From positions 124,001-188,000 of the IMG/VR virus record IMGVR_UViG_3300032242_002454: a DNA stretch of 64,000 nt. The stretch is one strand, 5' to 3'. Origin of the DNA: a virus. The position numbers and the translations under genes are program-made. The notes under the pieces are model-generated. The model did not search any database, was not told the origin of the DNA, and saw only the letters and a program-made list of their open reading frames with translations. Position 1 is the first letter of the stretch. Every line of letters starts with the position of its first letter. Positions 53,852 through 63,400 of the stretch are shown piece by piece.

Positions 53852-54339
53852 GCATGGATAAAAAAGTATTATTAGCACTAGGTGGTTTACTCATTTTAGT
53901 AGGTCTACTTAAGCCAGAGTTTTCTGATATGTTTAAGCCTAGACCAACTGTAGTAGATGTTCTTGAATTATCAGTACCAACAGATGAAGCTGTAAAAAAA
54001 GAAGCTGATGATGTTGTAATAGTTCTAAAAGAAGCTGGTATCAAGTCAGAAGCTAGGAAGCTAAGAGATTTATATATTGATTTAGCAAAGCTAGTTGAAC
54101 TTGACGGTGAAGACGAAGTAATTAAAAGTACTGAAGAAATTCGTCAAGCTAATAGTCTAGCTGGTATTATGCTCAGATTGGATATGAAAGGTAAATATCC
54201 AAATCTAGCTAAAGAAGCAAAAGAAGTAGTAGTTGCTTCTATTGGTGATGATCAAATTCTTTTATCAAAAGAGCTAAGAGTTAAAGCTGTAGAAGGTCTT
54301 AATGCTTTAGCTTGGGCTTGCAATGAAGGGTCAAAATAA
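53848..54339 (+). CDS. membrane-anchored protein, 163 aa
   Basis: 163 residues, 4-bp coupled upstream and one-base coupled to the papain-like gene. N-terminal transmembrane helix (KVLLALGGLLILVGLL) and a long Glu/Lys-rich helical domain. No family recognised. Its coupling suggests joint production with the peptidase. Confidence 0.65.
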   Translation: MSMDKKVLLALGGLLILVGLLKPEFSDMFKPRPTVVDVLELSVPTDEAVKKEADDVVIVLKEAGIKSEARKLRDLYIDLAKLVELDGEDEVIKSTEEIRQANSLAGIMLRLDMKGKYPNLAKEAKEVVVASIGDDQILLSKELRVKAVEGLNALAWACNEGSK

Positions 54340-55265
54340 TGCCACGTTATTCTCCAAAAGAGCTTTACGATAACTATCGTCAAGGATTTAGTGGTTGCAT
54401 ATGGGAGCAACACGTATACGACCATTTTATGGAGAATGCAAAATATCCATTGTTTGGTGATGCTAGTAAAAAAATTAAAAATTCTGGTAAAGGGAAACTT
54501 TCAACACCGTATAAGAGTGTGTTAAGGTTTGAGAAGAATCCTTATAATGAAAGACAAACTGTCGGAGATTGTGTCAGTCATGGAACACGAAATGCTTGTG
54601 ATGTTACTAGAGCGGTAGAAATAGATGTAAATCACGAAAGAGAAGATTGGGTAACAAAAGGTGCAACGGAAGCTATTTATGGTGCTAGGGGTTTTTCTGG
54701 TGAAGGCATGAGTTGTGCTAGAGCCGCTGAATTTGTTAGTAAGATTGGTGGTATAGTTCTTAGAAAGAATTATCCCGGCATTGCTGACTTTAGTAAATAC
54801 AATGGCAATCTAGGTGCTGGCTGGGGAGGTCGAGGACTTCCAGATAAAGTATTAGACTTAGCCAATGATCATCAGATCAAAACTGCTTCATTAATTAGAA
54901 CAGTAGAAGAGGCTCGTGATGCTCTATCTAATGGCTATGGTATAGCAGTATGTTCTAATTATGGTTTTAGTAATACAAGAGATAAAAGGGGATTTGCTAA
55001 ACAATCTGGTAGCTGGGGGCATTGTATGGCTTGGATAGCATGTGATGATACTGGTAGTGAGCCAGCCTTTTTAGTCCAAAATAGCTGGGGAAAGTGGAAT
55101 GATGGTGGACATCCCGAATGGGGTCCAATTCCAGATGGTTCATTTTTAATTCATGTTGATGTAGCTGCTGGTATGCTTGCTATGAATGGCTCATATACAT
55201 TTAGCAGTTTTGACGGTTTTCCTCTCCAAAAGCTACCAAGCTACGGGTTTGAAGACTATCTCTAA
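54339..55265 (+). CDS. papain-like cysteine peptidase (C1 fold)
   Basis: 308 residues. QTVGDCVSHGTRNACD (Cys 78, with Gln 73 as oxyanion residue), WGHCMAWIACDD (His 228) and FLVQNSWGKWNDGG (Asn 248) form the Gln/Cys/His/Asn set of papain-type peptidases, with the NSWG signature. There is no signal peptide. A paralog lacking the Cys is at 58899. Its place among virion-type genes suggests cleavage of virion proteins or entry through host surface protein. Confidence 0.85.
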   Translation: MPRYSPKELYDNYRQGFSGCIWEQHVYDHFMENAKYPLFGDASKKIKNSGKGKLSTPYKSVLRFEKNPYNERQTVGDCVSHGTRNACDVTRAVEIDVNHEREDWVTKGATEAIYGARGFSGEGMSCARAAEFVSKIGGIVLRKNYPGIADFSKYNGNLGAGWGGRGLPDKVLDLANDHQIKTASLIRTVEEARDALSNGYGIAVCSNYGFSNTRDKRGFAKQSGSWGHCMAWIACDDTGSEPAFLVQNSWGKWNDGGHPEWGPIPDGSFLIHVDVAAGMLAMNGSYTFSSFDGFPLQKLPSYGFEDYL

Positions 55266-55303
55266 AATTCGCAATTAGCTATTTTAAACCATCATCTCTA
55301 TTA

Positions 55304-55311
55304 GGTGTATA
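55304..55311 (+). promoter_or_regulatory. GGTGTATA element (candidate late promoter)
   Basis: GGTGTATA followed by TATTTATATATC in the 78-bp gap before the 55344 gene. Fifth gap with the motif. The flank is a near-palindromic A/T run. Confidence 0.4.
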
Positions 55312-55343
55312 TATTTATATATCTAAATTCCTAGGAATATTTT

Positions 55344-55571
55344 ATGAACCTAAGAGAAAGATTAGAACTCCGCGCTGTCATTAACATGATCATTGGCATG
55401 ATTGAAACTTTGGCAAAACTATTTACCAAAGCTCAAAAAAAGTTTGGACCAAAACCTAAAATTGATAATCCAGACTCTCCAGTGAAACCCAATAGGCCAC
55501 GACCCTTGAAAAGAGTTGTGGATACTATTGATAATATTATACCTCTTCCATGGAGAGATAAAAATGAATAA
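55344..55571 (+). CDS. hypothetical protein, 75 aa
   Basis: 75 residues after CTAGGAATATTTT. A helical N-terminus is followed by a Pro/Lys-rich stretch (KKFGPKPKIDNPDSP). Function unknown; overlaps the next gene by 8 bp. Confidence 0.6.
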   Translation: MNLRERLELRAVINMIIGMIETLAKLFTKAQKKFGPKPKIDNPDSPVKPNRPRPLKRVVDTIDNIIPLPWRDKNE

Positions 55572-55920
55572 ATTATTCGTTGGTTTATTTTGCGTTAGTT
55601 TGTTATTTACTCAGTCTCATTACTATGGCTCAACAACGGCCCCGGTGACTCTTGCTGGAGGCATTATTAAAGCCAAGCATGTACAGGAAGTATCACAAAA
55701 GTATAAAAGAAAAGATTGTCCCGTTTGCAAGGGTAAGGGTTGGTATATGAGTGGTGATGGTATTCTTAAAATTGATTGCACATACTGTGAAGCAGATAAA
55801 GGATCGATTTCTGTAGGTCCAATTCAATCATTTAATCCAAAAGCCCCAACTCCAAAAGTATATTCAACATCACCAAATTGTCCTGATGGCAGTTGTCCTC
55901 TTAAATCCGTCAAAAAATAA
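55564..55920 (+). CDS. secreted DnaJ-type zinc-finger protein, 118 aa
   Basis: ATG 55564, inside the end of the previous gene, is preferred over the open frame from 55516. A signal peptide (NKLFVGLFCVSLLFTQSHYYG) precedes CPVCKGKGW, with CTYCEADKG 18 residues later, the CxxCxGxG DnaJ-type zinc motif pair in reduced form, and a C-terminal CPDGSCP. A periplasmic or secreted zinc or disulphide protein is plausible. Function unknown. Confidence 0.7.
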   Translation: MNKLFVGLFCVSLLFTQSHYYGSTTAPVTLAGGIIKAKHVQEVSQKYKRKDCPVCKGKGWYMSGDGILKIDCTYCEADKGSISVGPIQSFNPKAPTPKVYSTSPNCPDGSCPLKSVKK

Positions 55921-55938
55921 TCAAGGTGGTTGAATCAT

Positions 55939-58170
55939 ATGTCTGATCCAAATACACCACCACCATTTAAGATAGTAGATGATGATTTAATTTATGTTAT
56001 TACTGGATACAATAAAATCAATTGTTTGCCAGACTCTAGAGAATCATCAATAGCTAATCTCAGAAAATATATCATAGATATGATTGGTGTTTCCGGAGTA
56101 GGCTTTTCCAGAGAAGGACCAGCAACAGTATTCTCTACTGCACAAGAAGATAATTTAATAGATATCAATTATTCTAGTTCCTATCCATATACTCAGAAAA
56201 TAGCAACTACTGGATTAAATAGTAAAACAGAAAATTTAATAGTAAAAGACTATGATACTATTTGGCCATATAGTGGAATACTCTATAATACTGGATTAAA
56301 TGCTGTTGTTGGAAATAATGTAGAAATACAATTTTCCACAGGAACACCGGCAGCAAATAAGTATGGTGGGGTTGGAGGAAAATATTTTAGTGGAATTATC
56401 TCTACAACAGGACTTAATTCTCGTACAGAGAATTTAATTGTTAGAGATTTTGAAACTTCCTGGCCTTATAGTGGTATTATCTACAATACTGGATTGAATG
56501 CCAGAATTGGAAATAATATGGAGATTCAATTCTCAACATCAACTCCGGCTGCTAATAAATACGGTGGTGTTGGAGGAAAATATACTAGCGGTATTATTTC
56601 TACTACTGGACTTAATTCTCGCACAGAAAATCTAATAGTAAGAGATTTTGAAACCGATTGGCCCTATAGCGGTGTTATCTATAATACTGGTTTGAATGCT
56701 GTTGTTGGAAATAATATGGAAATCCAATTTTCAACATCCACACCAGCAGCTAACAAATATGGTAGAGTTGGAGGTAAATATACTAGTGGCATAGTTTCAA
56801 CTACAGGATTAAATGCAAGAAGTGAAAATTTAATAGTAAGAGATTTTGAAAGAGCTTGGCCTTATAGTGGAGTAATTTACAATACTGGTTTGAATGCTAG
56901 AGTTGGTAATAATATGGAAATTCAATTTTCCACAGATACTCCCGCAGATGATAAATATGGTGGAGTTGGAGGTAAATATACCAGCGGTATTATTTCCACT
57001 ACTGGATTAAATTCCAGAACGGAAAACCTAATAGTCCGAGACTTTGAAACTGATTGGCCATATAGTGGTGTGATATATAATACAGGATTAAATGCTAGAG
57101 CTGGTAATTTAATACAAATTCAATATCAATCATCTTCTCCGGCTGGTGGTATTTATGGTGGAACCGAAGGAAAATATAAATCAGGTATTATTTCTACAAC
57201 CGGTTTAAATATGATAGATGGATCTAATATAGGTTATACTATAGGAACTTCTTTTCCTCATAAATATACTATTTTTACAGTTGACCAAGCTAGAACATCT
57301 ACTGACCCAATAACATTTATTAATAATAGCGCTAATACTATCAGTACTACATCTGGATATATAGATCCAGCAATGGTTATAGATTATAGTCCATTATATA
57401 CTTCAAAACCTGGTGAAAATATTAATTTGATTTCTTCTTTTAAATTTTTGACAGATGATAGTGGAGATAATGATTGGTATGTCTCATTTACTATGCCATT
57501 AGCTTCTACAATGAAAATAAAAGAATTGATCCCAGTATCAGGAGTATCATATTCAACTACTGCTAACTCATGTTATATGACAACAAGAAGCGTATATAAT
57601 CCAGAAACTGATGATTATATTAATGTTCCTTATTGTCAAACAACATTTAAAACTATTACAGACCCTAATCCTTCGGACTTAAGTGGTTGGACACCAGTAT
57701 CAGCAGCTATAACAGCAAAATCATTCTATTTTTCTATTCTATGTAGTGGAGGATCATCGTCTGAATTTGCAAAAGGAACATTAACATTTACTAATCCTAG
57801 TGGTGCGGCTTGTTATACTGCAAATGGTGGAGAGACATATAATTTTGGCGCAAGTTTTATTAAAGAAGCATATAGACCAAGTGGTTATGAGCTTGATCGT
57901 TTAAATCCTATGGAGATAGAATTTTTCCAACAATTATCAATTAATAGCAACACAATAAATAACTACAATGCTACCTCTCCTAAATTTAATATTTCTAATT
58001 TTGGATATACTAGAACATACAGAAAACTTATAGGATATGGTGATTTATGTATTGGAGATGCTTGTACCTATAATGCAACACCCGTATATAGGTATTATAC
58101 AGCAACTGCATATGGCCCAGCTTCATTCACAATAGGTAAAAGATCCTTTAGAACAACAAATGTATCATAA
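55939..58170 (+). CDS. adhesin/tail-fibre-like protein with five 66-residue repeats
   Basis: 743 residues from ATG 55939 (TTG 55930 is an alternative). Residues about 91-420 hold five tandem 66-residue repeats (each with TTGLNSRTENLIVRDF, WPYSGIIYNTGLN and NNMEIQFST pieces) and a truncated sixth. The rest is Ser/Thr/Asn-rich beta structure, typical of virion surface proteins. No catalytic motif. AAGGTGGTTGAATC precedes the ATG. Probably a fibre or decorating protein. Confidence 0.75.
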   Translation: MSDPNTPPPFKIVDDDLIYVITGYNKINCLPDSRESSIANLRKYIIDMIGVSGVGFSREGPATVFSTAQEDNLIDINYSSSYPYTQKIATTGLNSKTENLIVKDYDTIWPYSGILYNTGLNAVVGNNVEIQFSTGTPAANKYGGVGGKYFSGIISTTGLNSRTENLIVRDFETSWPYSGIIYNTGLNARIGNNMEIQFSTSTPAANKYGGVGGKYTSGIISTTGLNSRTENLIVRDFETDWPYSGVIYNTGLNAVVGNNMEIQFSTSTPAANKYGRVGGKYTSGIVSTTGLNARSENLIVRDFERAWPYSGVIYNTGLNARVGNNMEIQFSTDTPADDKYGGVGGKYTSGIISTTGLNSRTENLIVRDFETDWPYSGVIYNTGLNARAGNLIQIQYQSSSPAGGIYGGTEGKYKSGIISTTGLNMIDGSNIGYTIGTSFPHKYTIFTVDQARTSTDPITFINNSANTISTTSGYIDPAMVIDYSPLYTSKPGENINLISSFKFLTDDSGDNDWYVSFTMPLASTMKIKELIPVSGVSYSTTANSCYMTTRSVYNPETDDYINVPYCQTTFKTITDPNPSDLSGWTPVSAAITAKSFYFSILCSGGSSSEFAKGTLTFTNPSGAACYTANGGETYNFGASFIKEAYRPSGYELDRLNPMEIEFFQQLSINSNTINNYNATSPKFNISNFGYTRTYRKLIGYGDLCIGDACTYNATPVYRYYTATAYGPASFTIGKRSFRTTNVS
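56208..57197 (+). repeat. five tandem 198-bp coding repeats
   Basis: Unit starts recur at 56208, 56406, 56604, 56802 and 57000, exactly 198 bp apart, with a partial unit at 57198. Protein copies are nearly the same but the DNA differs at many third positions, so the array is old and under protein-level selection. Confidence 0.9.
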
Positions 58171-58178
58171 GGTGTATC
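58171..58178 (+). promoter_or_regulatory. GGTGTATC element
   Basis: GGTGTATC directly follows the adhesin stop in the 44-bp gap before the 58215 gene. It is a one-base variant of the GGTGTATA motif. Confidence 0.3.
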
Positions 58179-58214
58179 AAATTAAGATTCAATCATTTTA
58201 ATAAGGTGATAATT

Positions 58215-58619
58215 ATGACAACTCCAGATAATGCAAAACTCAAAGCTATAGCTATTAAAATTTTAGAAAAATCTAATGTTAAAAAAGACGAAGTATATGG
58301 ATTTGCTATTGTTACTATCCTAATGATCATTAGTATCATTCTCACCTGTGTAAGAATTTTACAAGAATGCAATAAAAATAAACTATCAGCTAGTTCTACA
58401 ACAGAAGATAAATATGCTATGTATGGTGAGCAGTTACATACTTTTAGTGAGCGTAGAGGCTGGTTTACAAAAATGAGAATTAAGAAAATTTTACGAAGAG
58501 AAATGAATAGAGAAGATTATGAAAAATATTCATTAAGTATTTTGAATGCTTTGTTAGAGACAGGAGAAGTTCTCACGGATGATGAGATTCAAACCCTAGT
58601 GGAGAATGCCAATGTTTAA
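58215..58619 (+). CDS. membrane-anchored protein, 134 aa
   Basis: ATG 58215 is preferred over GTG 58206. 134 residues with one hydrophobic helix (VYGFAIVTILMIISIILTCV) and a long basic/acidic helical tail. Function unknown; overlaps the next gene by 8 bp. Confidence 0.6.
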   Translation: MTTPDNAKLKAIAIKILEKSNVKKDEVYGFAIVTILMIISIILTCVRILQECNKNKLSASSTTEDKYAMYGEQLHTFSERRGWFTKMRIKKILRREMNREDYEKYSLSILNALLETGEVLTDDEIQTLVENANV

Positions 58620-58863
58620 TATTTTAGTATGGTGTGTTTATGGTCTATTTGTGGGGTCTATTGCCAAAAGTTTAGTTCCCGGCGAAGAAAATTTTGGCTT
58701 TGTTAAAACCGTTGCTCTTGGAGTAGCTGGTTCTTATTTAGGTGGAGCTATAATGTATTTAATGGGACAATATAGTAGCATGAGTCCAGCGGGTATATTT
58801 ATGGGTGTTGCCGGTGGCACTCTTGCTCTTGTGCTTTATAATAAGGTTAATCAAATTAAGTGA
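58612..58863 (+). CDS. GlsB/YeaQ/YmgE-like membrane protein
   Basis: 83 residues from ATG 58612 (58606 also possible). LVWCVYGLFVGSIAKSLVPGEEN, then GVAGSYLGGAIMYLMG and GVAGGTLALVLYN, match the transglycosylase-associated protein family: glycine-rich helices with the G-x-x-A-K/R-x-L-x-P-G loop. These are small inner-membrane stress proteins in bacteria. A phage copy may affect host envelope. Confidence 0.75.
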   Translation: MFNILVWCVYGLFVGSIAKSLVPGEENFGFVKTVALGVAGSYLGGAIMYLMGQYSSMSPAGIFMGVAGGTLALVLYNKVNQIK

Positions 58864-58898
58864 TTTTGATCTTATTACTTTAAAGTGACTGTGATACT

Positions 58899-60479
58899 AT
58901 GCTTACTCCTAGAGAATTATACAACCAATATACCTCTCAGATATATAATGATATTCATGGAAAAGGAACGCCATATGATCTAGTAAGATTAGTATATTTT
59001 CTGAAACATCTTAAAACACCTTGTTACAGAAGAACTCTCAATTCTATTGTAACTAATCCAAATGGGACAACATCTGAACAAAAAGATACTTGGAATACTA
59101 TTACTGATACTGGATTAGGAAAGCTTGGTATACCATTTAAATTTTTAACCAGAATAGATGCCGAAGCTTTTGAAGAAATTCAACCATCTATGGATAGTGG
59201 AACAGCTTTTGCTGTTAGAAATTCTTGTGATCTTACTAGAGCTTGTGATACAGAAATCAAAAAAGCTTATGATTTATGGGAAGCTAGGATGGCAACAGAG
59301 TATTTACAGCGTTTTGCTGGTAATTCTTTACCTGATTGTTTATTAATGCTGGGGCCTGATTTAGTATCAGAAGATACTGCTCTTAATAGATCAACAGGTT
59401 GTGGAGACCTATCCTGCATAACTAATACTAAGTTTGAAGACGAAGTAGTGGGTGCTATTGGTGCTCCTCATTCGTGTATGCGAAATAAAACTGGCAAAAG
59501 ATATTGTGGTAGCTGTGGTACTTGTGATATAGACCCAGAAGAAGATCCAGTAGGATTTGCTAATAATCCTTGCTGTACCTCACCAACTTGCGAAGATAAA
59601 ATTAATAAATGTTGTCATGGACCATTAACTTTAAGGTTTGATTTTACATATTTGCAGAGATCTGATGATAGCTTATTTGGTGGTACAGTTAATGCTGGAT
59701 GGGTGGATTCAATATTTAAACATATTGGTATTATTAAAAGAAAAAGTTATGGTGGTTATGCTAATTTCATAGATAGCAGTGGATCTAATTTTTATGCTAG
59801 TCCTGATAATGTATTTTTAAGATATATGCAATCTCAAAATGGATATGATTATACTAAAGATACGTCAACTTCTGGAACTATTGACAGAATCAAAACTATT
59901 TGTGGATTATTTGGTGATACAGAGACAATTGTTAAGAATATTAAAGATTTATTATTTAATGGATATGGGGTAGTACTATTTACTAATGTCGGTTTTCCTG
60001 ATATTAGAGATTCTACTGGATTAAGTTATCCAGATCGTAATTGGTATCATACCTACTCTATCATAGCTTACGATGATAGAAAAACTGAATTTAAAGAATG
60101 TGTATTTTTATTAGCAAACAGTTGGGGAGAATGGAATTCTGGAGGTAATCCTACTTGGGGACCAATACCTCCCGGAAGTTTTTTGGTAACTGAAAGTCAT
60201 TTAAAATGTATGTTAGATTTCAATAGAGCCCCAGACTATAAGGGTTGTAAATCTCAATTTTGTCCACCTCCATGTCCTACACCAGAAGATTTTGCTGCTT
60301 GCACAGATGAAGGGACATGTGTTCCTTTTGAGTGTACCGATAAACAAAAGGCTTTTGGTTTAGCTTTTGCTCTTTCTATGAAAGAAGGATTTCTTCTTCA
60401 AAAGTTAGATTATGATCAATTTACTAAGCCTATTTTACCAGTGCTCGACGGATCTATAGTTTACTTTAATCCAAATTAA
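58899..60479 (+). CDS. papain-like pseudopeptidase, Cys-rich
   Basis: 526 residues, a paralog of the 54339 peptidase: TPRELYNQY start, AFAVRNSCDLTRACDTEI and FLLANSWGEWNSGG with TWGPIPPGSFL all align. The nucleophile Cys aligns with Gly 101 (SMDSGTAFAV), while the NWYHTYSI His and NSWG Asn remain, so proteolysis is unlikely. It carries Cys-rich insertions (CGSCGTCD; CCTSPTC; CKSQFCPPPCP) suggestive of metal or disulphide domains. Probably a virion or binding protein. Confidence 0.7.
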   Translation: MLTPRELYNQYTSQIYNDIHGKGTPYDLVRLVYFLKHLKTPCYRRTLNSIVTNPNGTTSEQKDTWNTITDTGLGKLGIPFKFLTRIDAEAFEEIQPSMDSGTAFAVRNSCDLTRACDTEIKKAYDLWEARMATEYLQRFAGNSLPDCLLMLGPDLVSEDTALNRSTGCGDLSCITNTKFEDEVVGAIGAPHSCMRNKTGKRYCGSCGTCDIDPEEDPVGFANNPCCTSPTCEDKINKCCHGPLTLRFDFTYLQRSDDSLFGGTVNAGWVDSIFKHIGIIKRKSYGGYANFIDSSGSNFYASPDNVFLRYMQSQNGYDYTKDTSTSGTIDRIKTICGLFGDTETIVKNIKDLLFNGYGVVLFTNVGFPDIRDSTGLSYPDRNWYHTYSIIAYDDRKTEFKECVFLLANSWGEWNSGGNPTWGPIPPGSFLVTESHLKCMLDFNRAPDYKGCKSQFCPPPCPTPEDFAACTDEGTCVPFECTDKQKAFGLAFALSMKEGFLLQKLDYDQFTKPILPVLDGSIVYFNPN

Positions 60480-60490
60480 TAAAGGCTATT

Positions 60491-63400
60491 ATGTCTCCAT
60501 CAACATGGTGCGATAAAGATCATTGGTATTCTGATCAAAATTTAACAGAAAAAAATAATAGTATACCTAAAAATGAAATAGATGACGTTGAAATAGAAGG
60601 AACTGGATATACTTATTCTATCATAGATAGTACATGTTTTGGAAGAATGCCATTTTTAAAATGTCATAATCTTAATGTTGTGATAGCAACAGGTGTTATT
60701 ATAGGTGAAGGAGGTTTACAATTTTCTTGTGCTAATTTAGCAGCAGACACAGTTTTCCTAGGTCCACAGAATATTACATGTCAACATTGGAATATTAATG
60801 AGTTTTGCAATTGGGATATTTCTACATTAATTACTTATCCTGGTCATAAATCTACTTTTTTAAATCAAATTATTTTTAGTAATCTGAATTCAGGATCTTT
60901 AGATCATACTTATATCAATGAATGCTATGTCAAATCTAATATATTAAATTTAGACCATTGTTATTTTCATGGAACCGATGATATAACAACATACATATCT
61001 TGTTCTAGTGGATTATTAATAAATTCACAAGCAAATAATAATAAAATATATTGGGAGGGTAATTTTTGGATTTCAGGTACCACGATTGATGACCAGTCAG
61101 GATTCAATAATGAATCTAAATTAAGAGGTAGTGGTCAGGGAACTTTTGATTTTACTCGATCTACTAATTTTGCGGCACTAGATGGTGATATTAAATTTGG
61201 GCATAACTCTAAGAATTATGGTAATCTGTATGGAAATCCTATTTTTTCTGGTGGTTCTCGTAACTATGGAATAATAGTTGGTGATTGTATTTTTAGTGGA
61301 GAAAATAGTGCTAATTACGGAACTATTTCTGGAACTAGCATTTTTGTTAGCGGAGCTTTAAATAGTGGAATTATTACTCAACCTTGTATTTTTTATTCTG
61401 GTACAAATAATTTTGGAACTTTAAAAGATTTTTCTCTTTTTTATTATGCTTATAATGGTGGATCATTAAATAATGGTTCTAAATTTATTTGTTCGGAAAA
61501 TATGAGTATTGGCTTGATTCCTAGTGGTGATGTTATTTTTATAAGCGGAATAAATCGGGGTAACCTAGCTACATCTGGTAAGATTTCTTTTAGTAGTGGA
61601 TGTCAAAATTTTGGTAATCTAACGTCACCTTCTGCCGAAATTAGTTTTGATTTTTATTCAAATAACATGGATCAATCAGAGATTAAAACTAGTGGTTTTG
61701 TTACATTCGGTACAGGGTGTGCTAACTTAGGCTTAATAAAAAATGGTATTTTTAATAGTTCATCTCAAAACTATGGAACTATTTCAAATACTGGTATTTT
61801 TAAAGATTTTTCAATTAATACCGGAATAATAACAACTGGAATTTTCTATAATTTATCTGTGAACGGAGGAAAGATTATAGATTTGGGTCAGTTTTATGGT
61901 TCATCTACGAATACCTATTATGATATTACAGTTAACACAACAGGCATCTTCAATGATTCCTCCATAAATAATGGATTTTTAAAAAATGGATCTTTCTATA
62001 ATAACAGTATAAATAATTCAGGATCAACTGCAAGAATTAAAACTTCTGGTATGTTTTATAATTCTTCAAAAAATTATGGATCTGGTTCAAATATTTTCTT
62101 TTATGATAATAGTCGTAATGGAGTTAGTGGTATTGTAGAGAGTGGTAGGTTTTTATCTCATTCTATTAACTCTAGTGGGGCTATAATTCAAAGTTTGGCT
62201 TATTTTAGTGGTAACAGTATCAATTGTGGAAATATTTTTCTTAGTGGTAATTGTGATATAGTTTTTAATGAAAATTCTATTAATAGCGGTATTATTAATA
62301 AAGATTTGGTTGTTCTTTTTTCTGGTTACTCTTCCAACAATAATTATGTAAAAAATGCTGAATTTTATAATTCTGGACAAAACGCTGTTATGGGTACTGG
62401 ATATAAATTGAGTTTTTTTAATGAATCATTCAATAAAGGATATATTGATCCTACTGGATTATTTTATGATAAATCTATGAATTTAAATAATGGAATTATA
62501 ATTAATGCTATTTTTTATGATAAGTCTAGTAATAGTAGTTCCATGAGACGACCTTTGGTATCCGGCTATGAGTTTTTAACATCTGGTAATCGTATATTAA
62601 AAATAACAGATACAGCAATAAATTTTGGAGAACTAAATAATGTTGATGTTAGTTTTTCTGGTGCTAGTATTAATCAAGGGACTATAACATGGAAATTCAA
62701 TCCATTATTTATTTATACTTCATCAGGTATATTTAACACTGGCACCACTCCCTATAGTTTTGTTGCGACAGGAATATTTTTACAAAATTATAGTGGAGCA
62801 AGTATTCCTACAGTTAATTTTAATGAATATTCAACTAATCAAGCAAATATAGTTGGATACAGAGATGTTTTATTCAATGGTACTACCATAATAGATTATA
62901 GTGGGGGTGTTACAAACTACGGATCTATTTCGACATATCCTCCAGTGCCTAAGGATAGTTTTTGTGTTAGTTTTATAAATGGAACTAATTATGGGCCAAT
63001 TCAAAATTTGTCTATTTTCTATAAGTCCATTAATTATGATGTTTTATTTATAGCTGAATTTGATCAAAGTATTAATTCTGGAACAATTATTGATTATGGG
63101 TCGTTTTATAAATCCATAAATTATGGTAATGTTAATTATGGATTTTTTCAATCAAAAAGTATTAATAGTGGAATTGTTAATATTGGTAATTTTCAACAAT
63201 CATATAATTTTAATCGTATAAATATTGGAGATTTTTATCAAGGTTCAATAAATACTCTTTCTGGAATTATTTCAAATTCAGGAAGCTTTTTTTCAAATAA
63301 TCCTCCATCTATCAATTATAGTACAATTATAACTCCTATAATATGTTTTTCTGGCGATTCAAAAAATATGGGAAGGGTAATGGAAGCATATTTTTCTGGT

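Noticed and set aside
56208-57197. CRISPR array
   Set aside because: The repeats are 198 bp, in frame and coding, with no short direct repeats and unique spacers; they belong to an adhesin-like protein.
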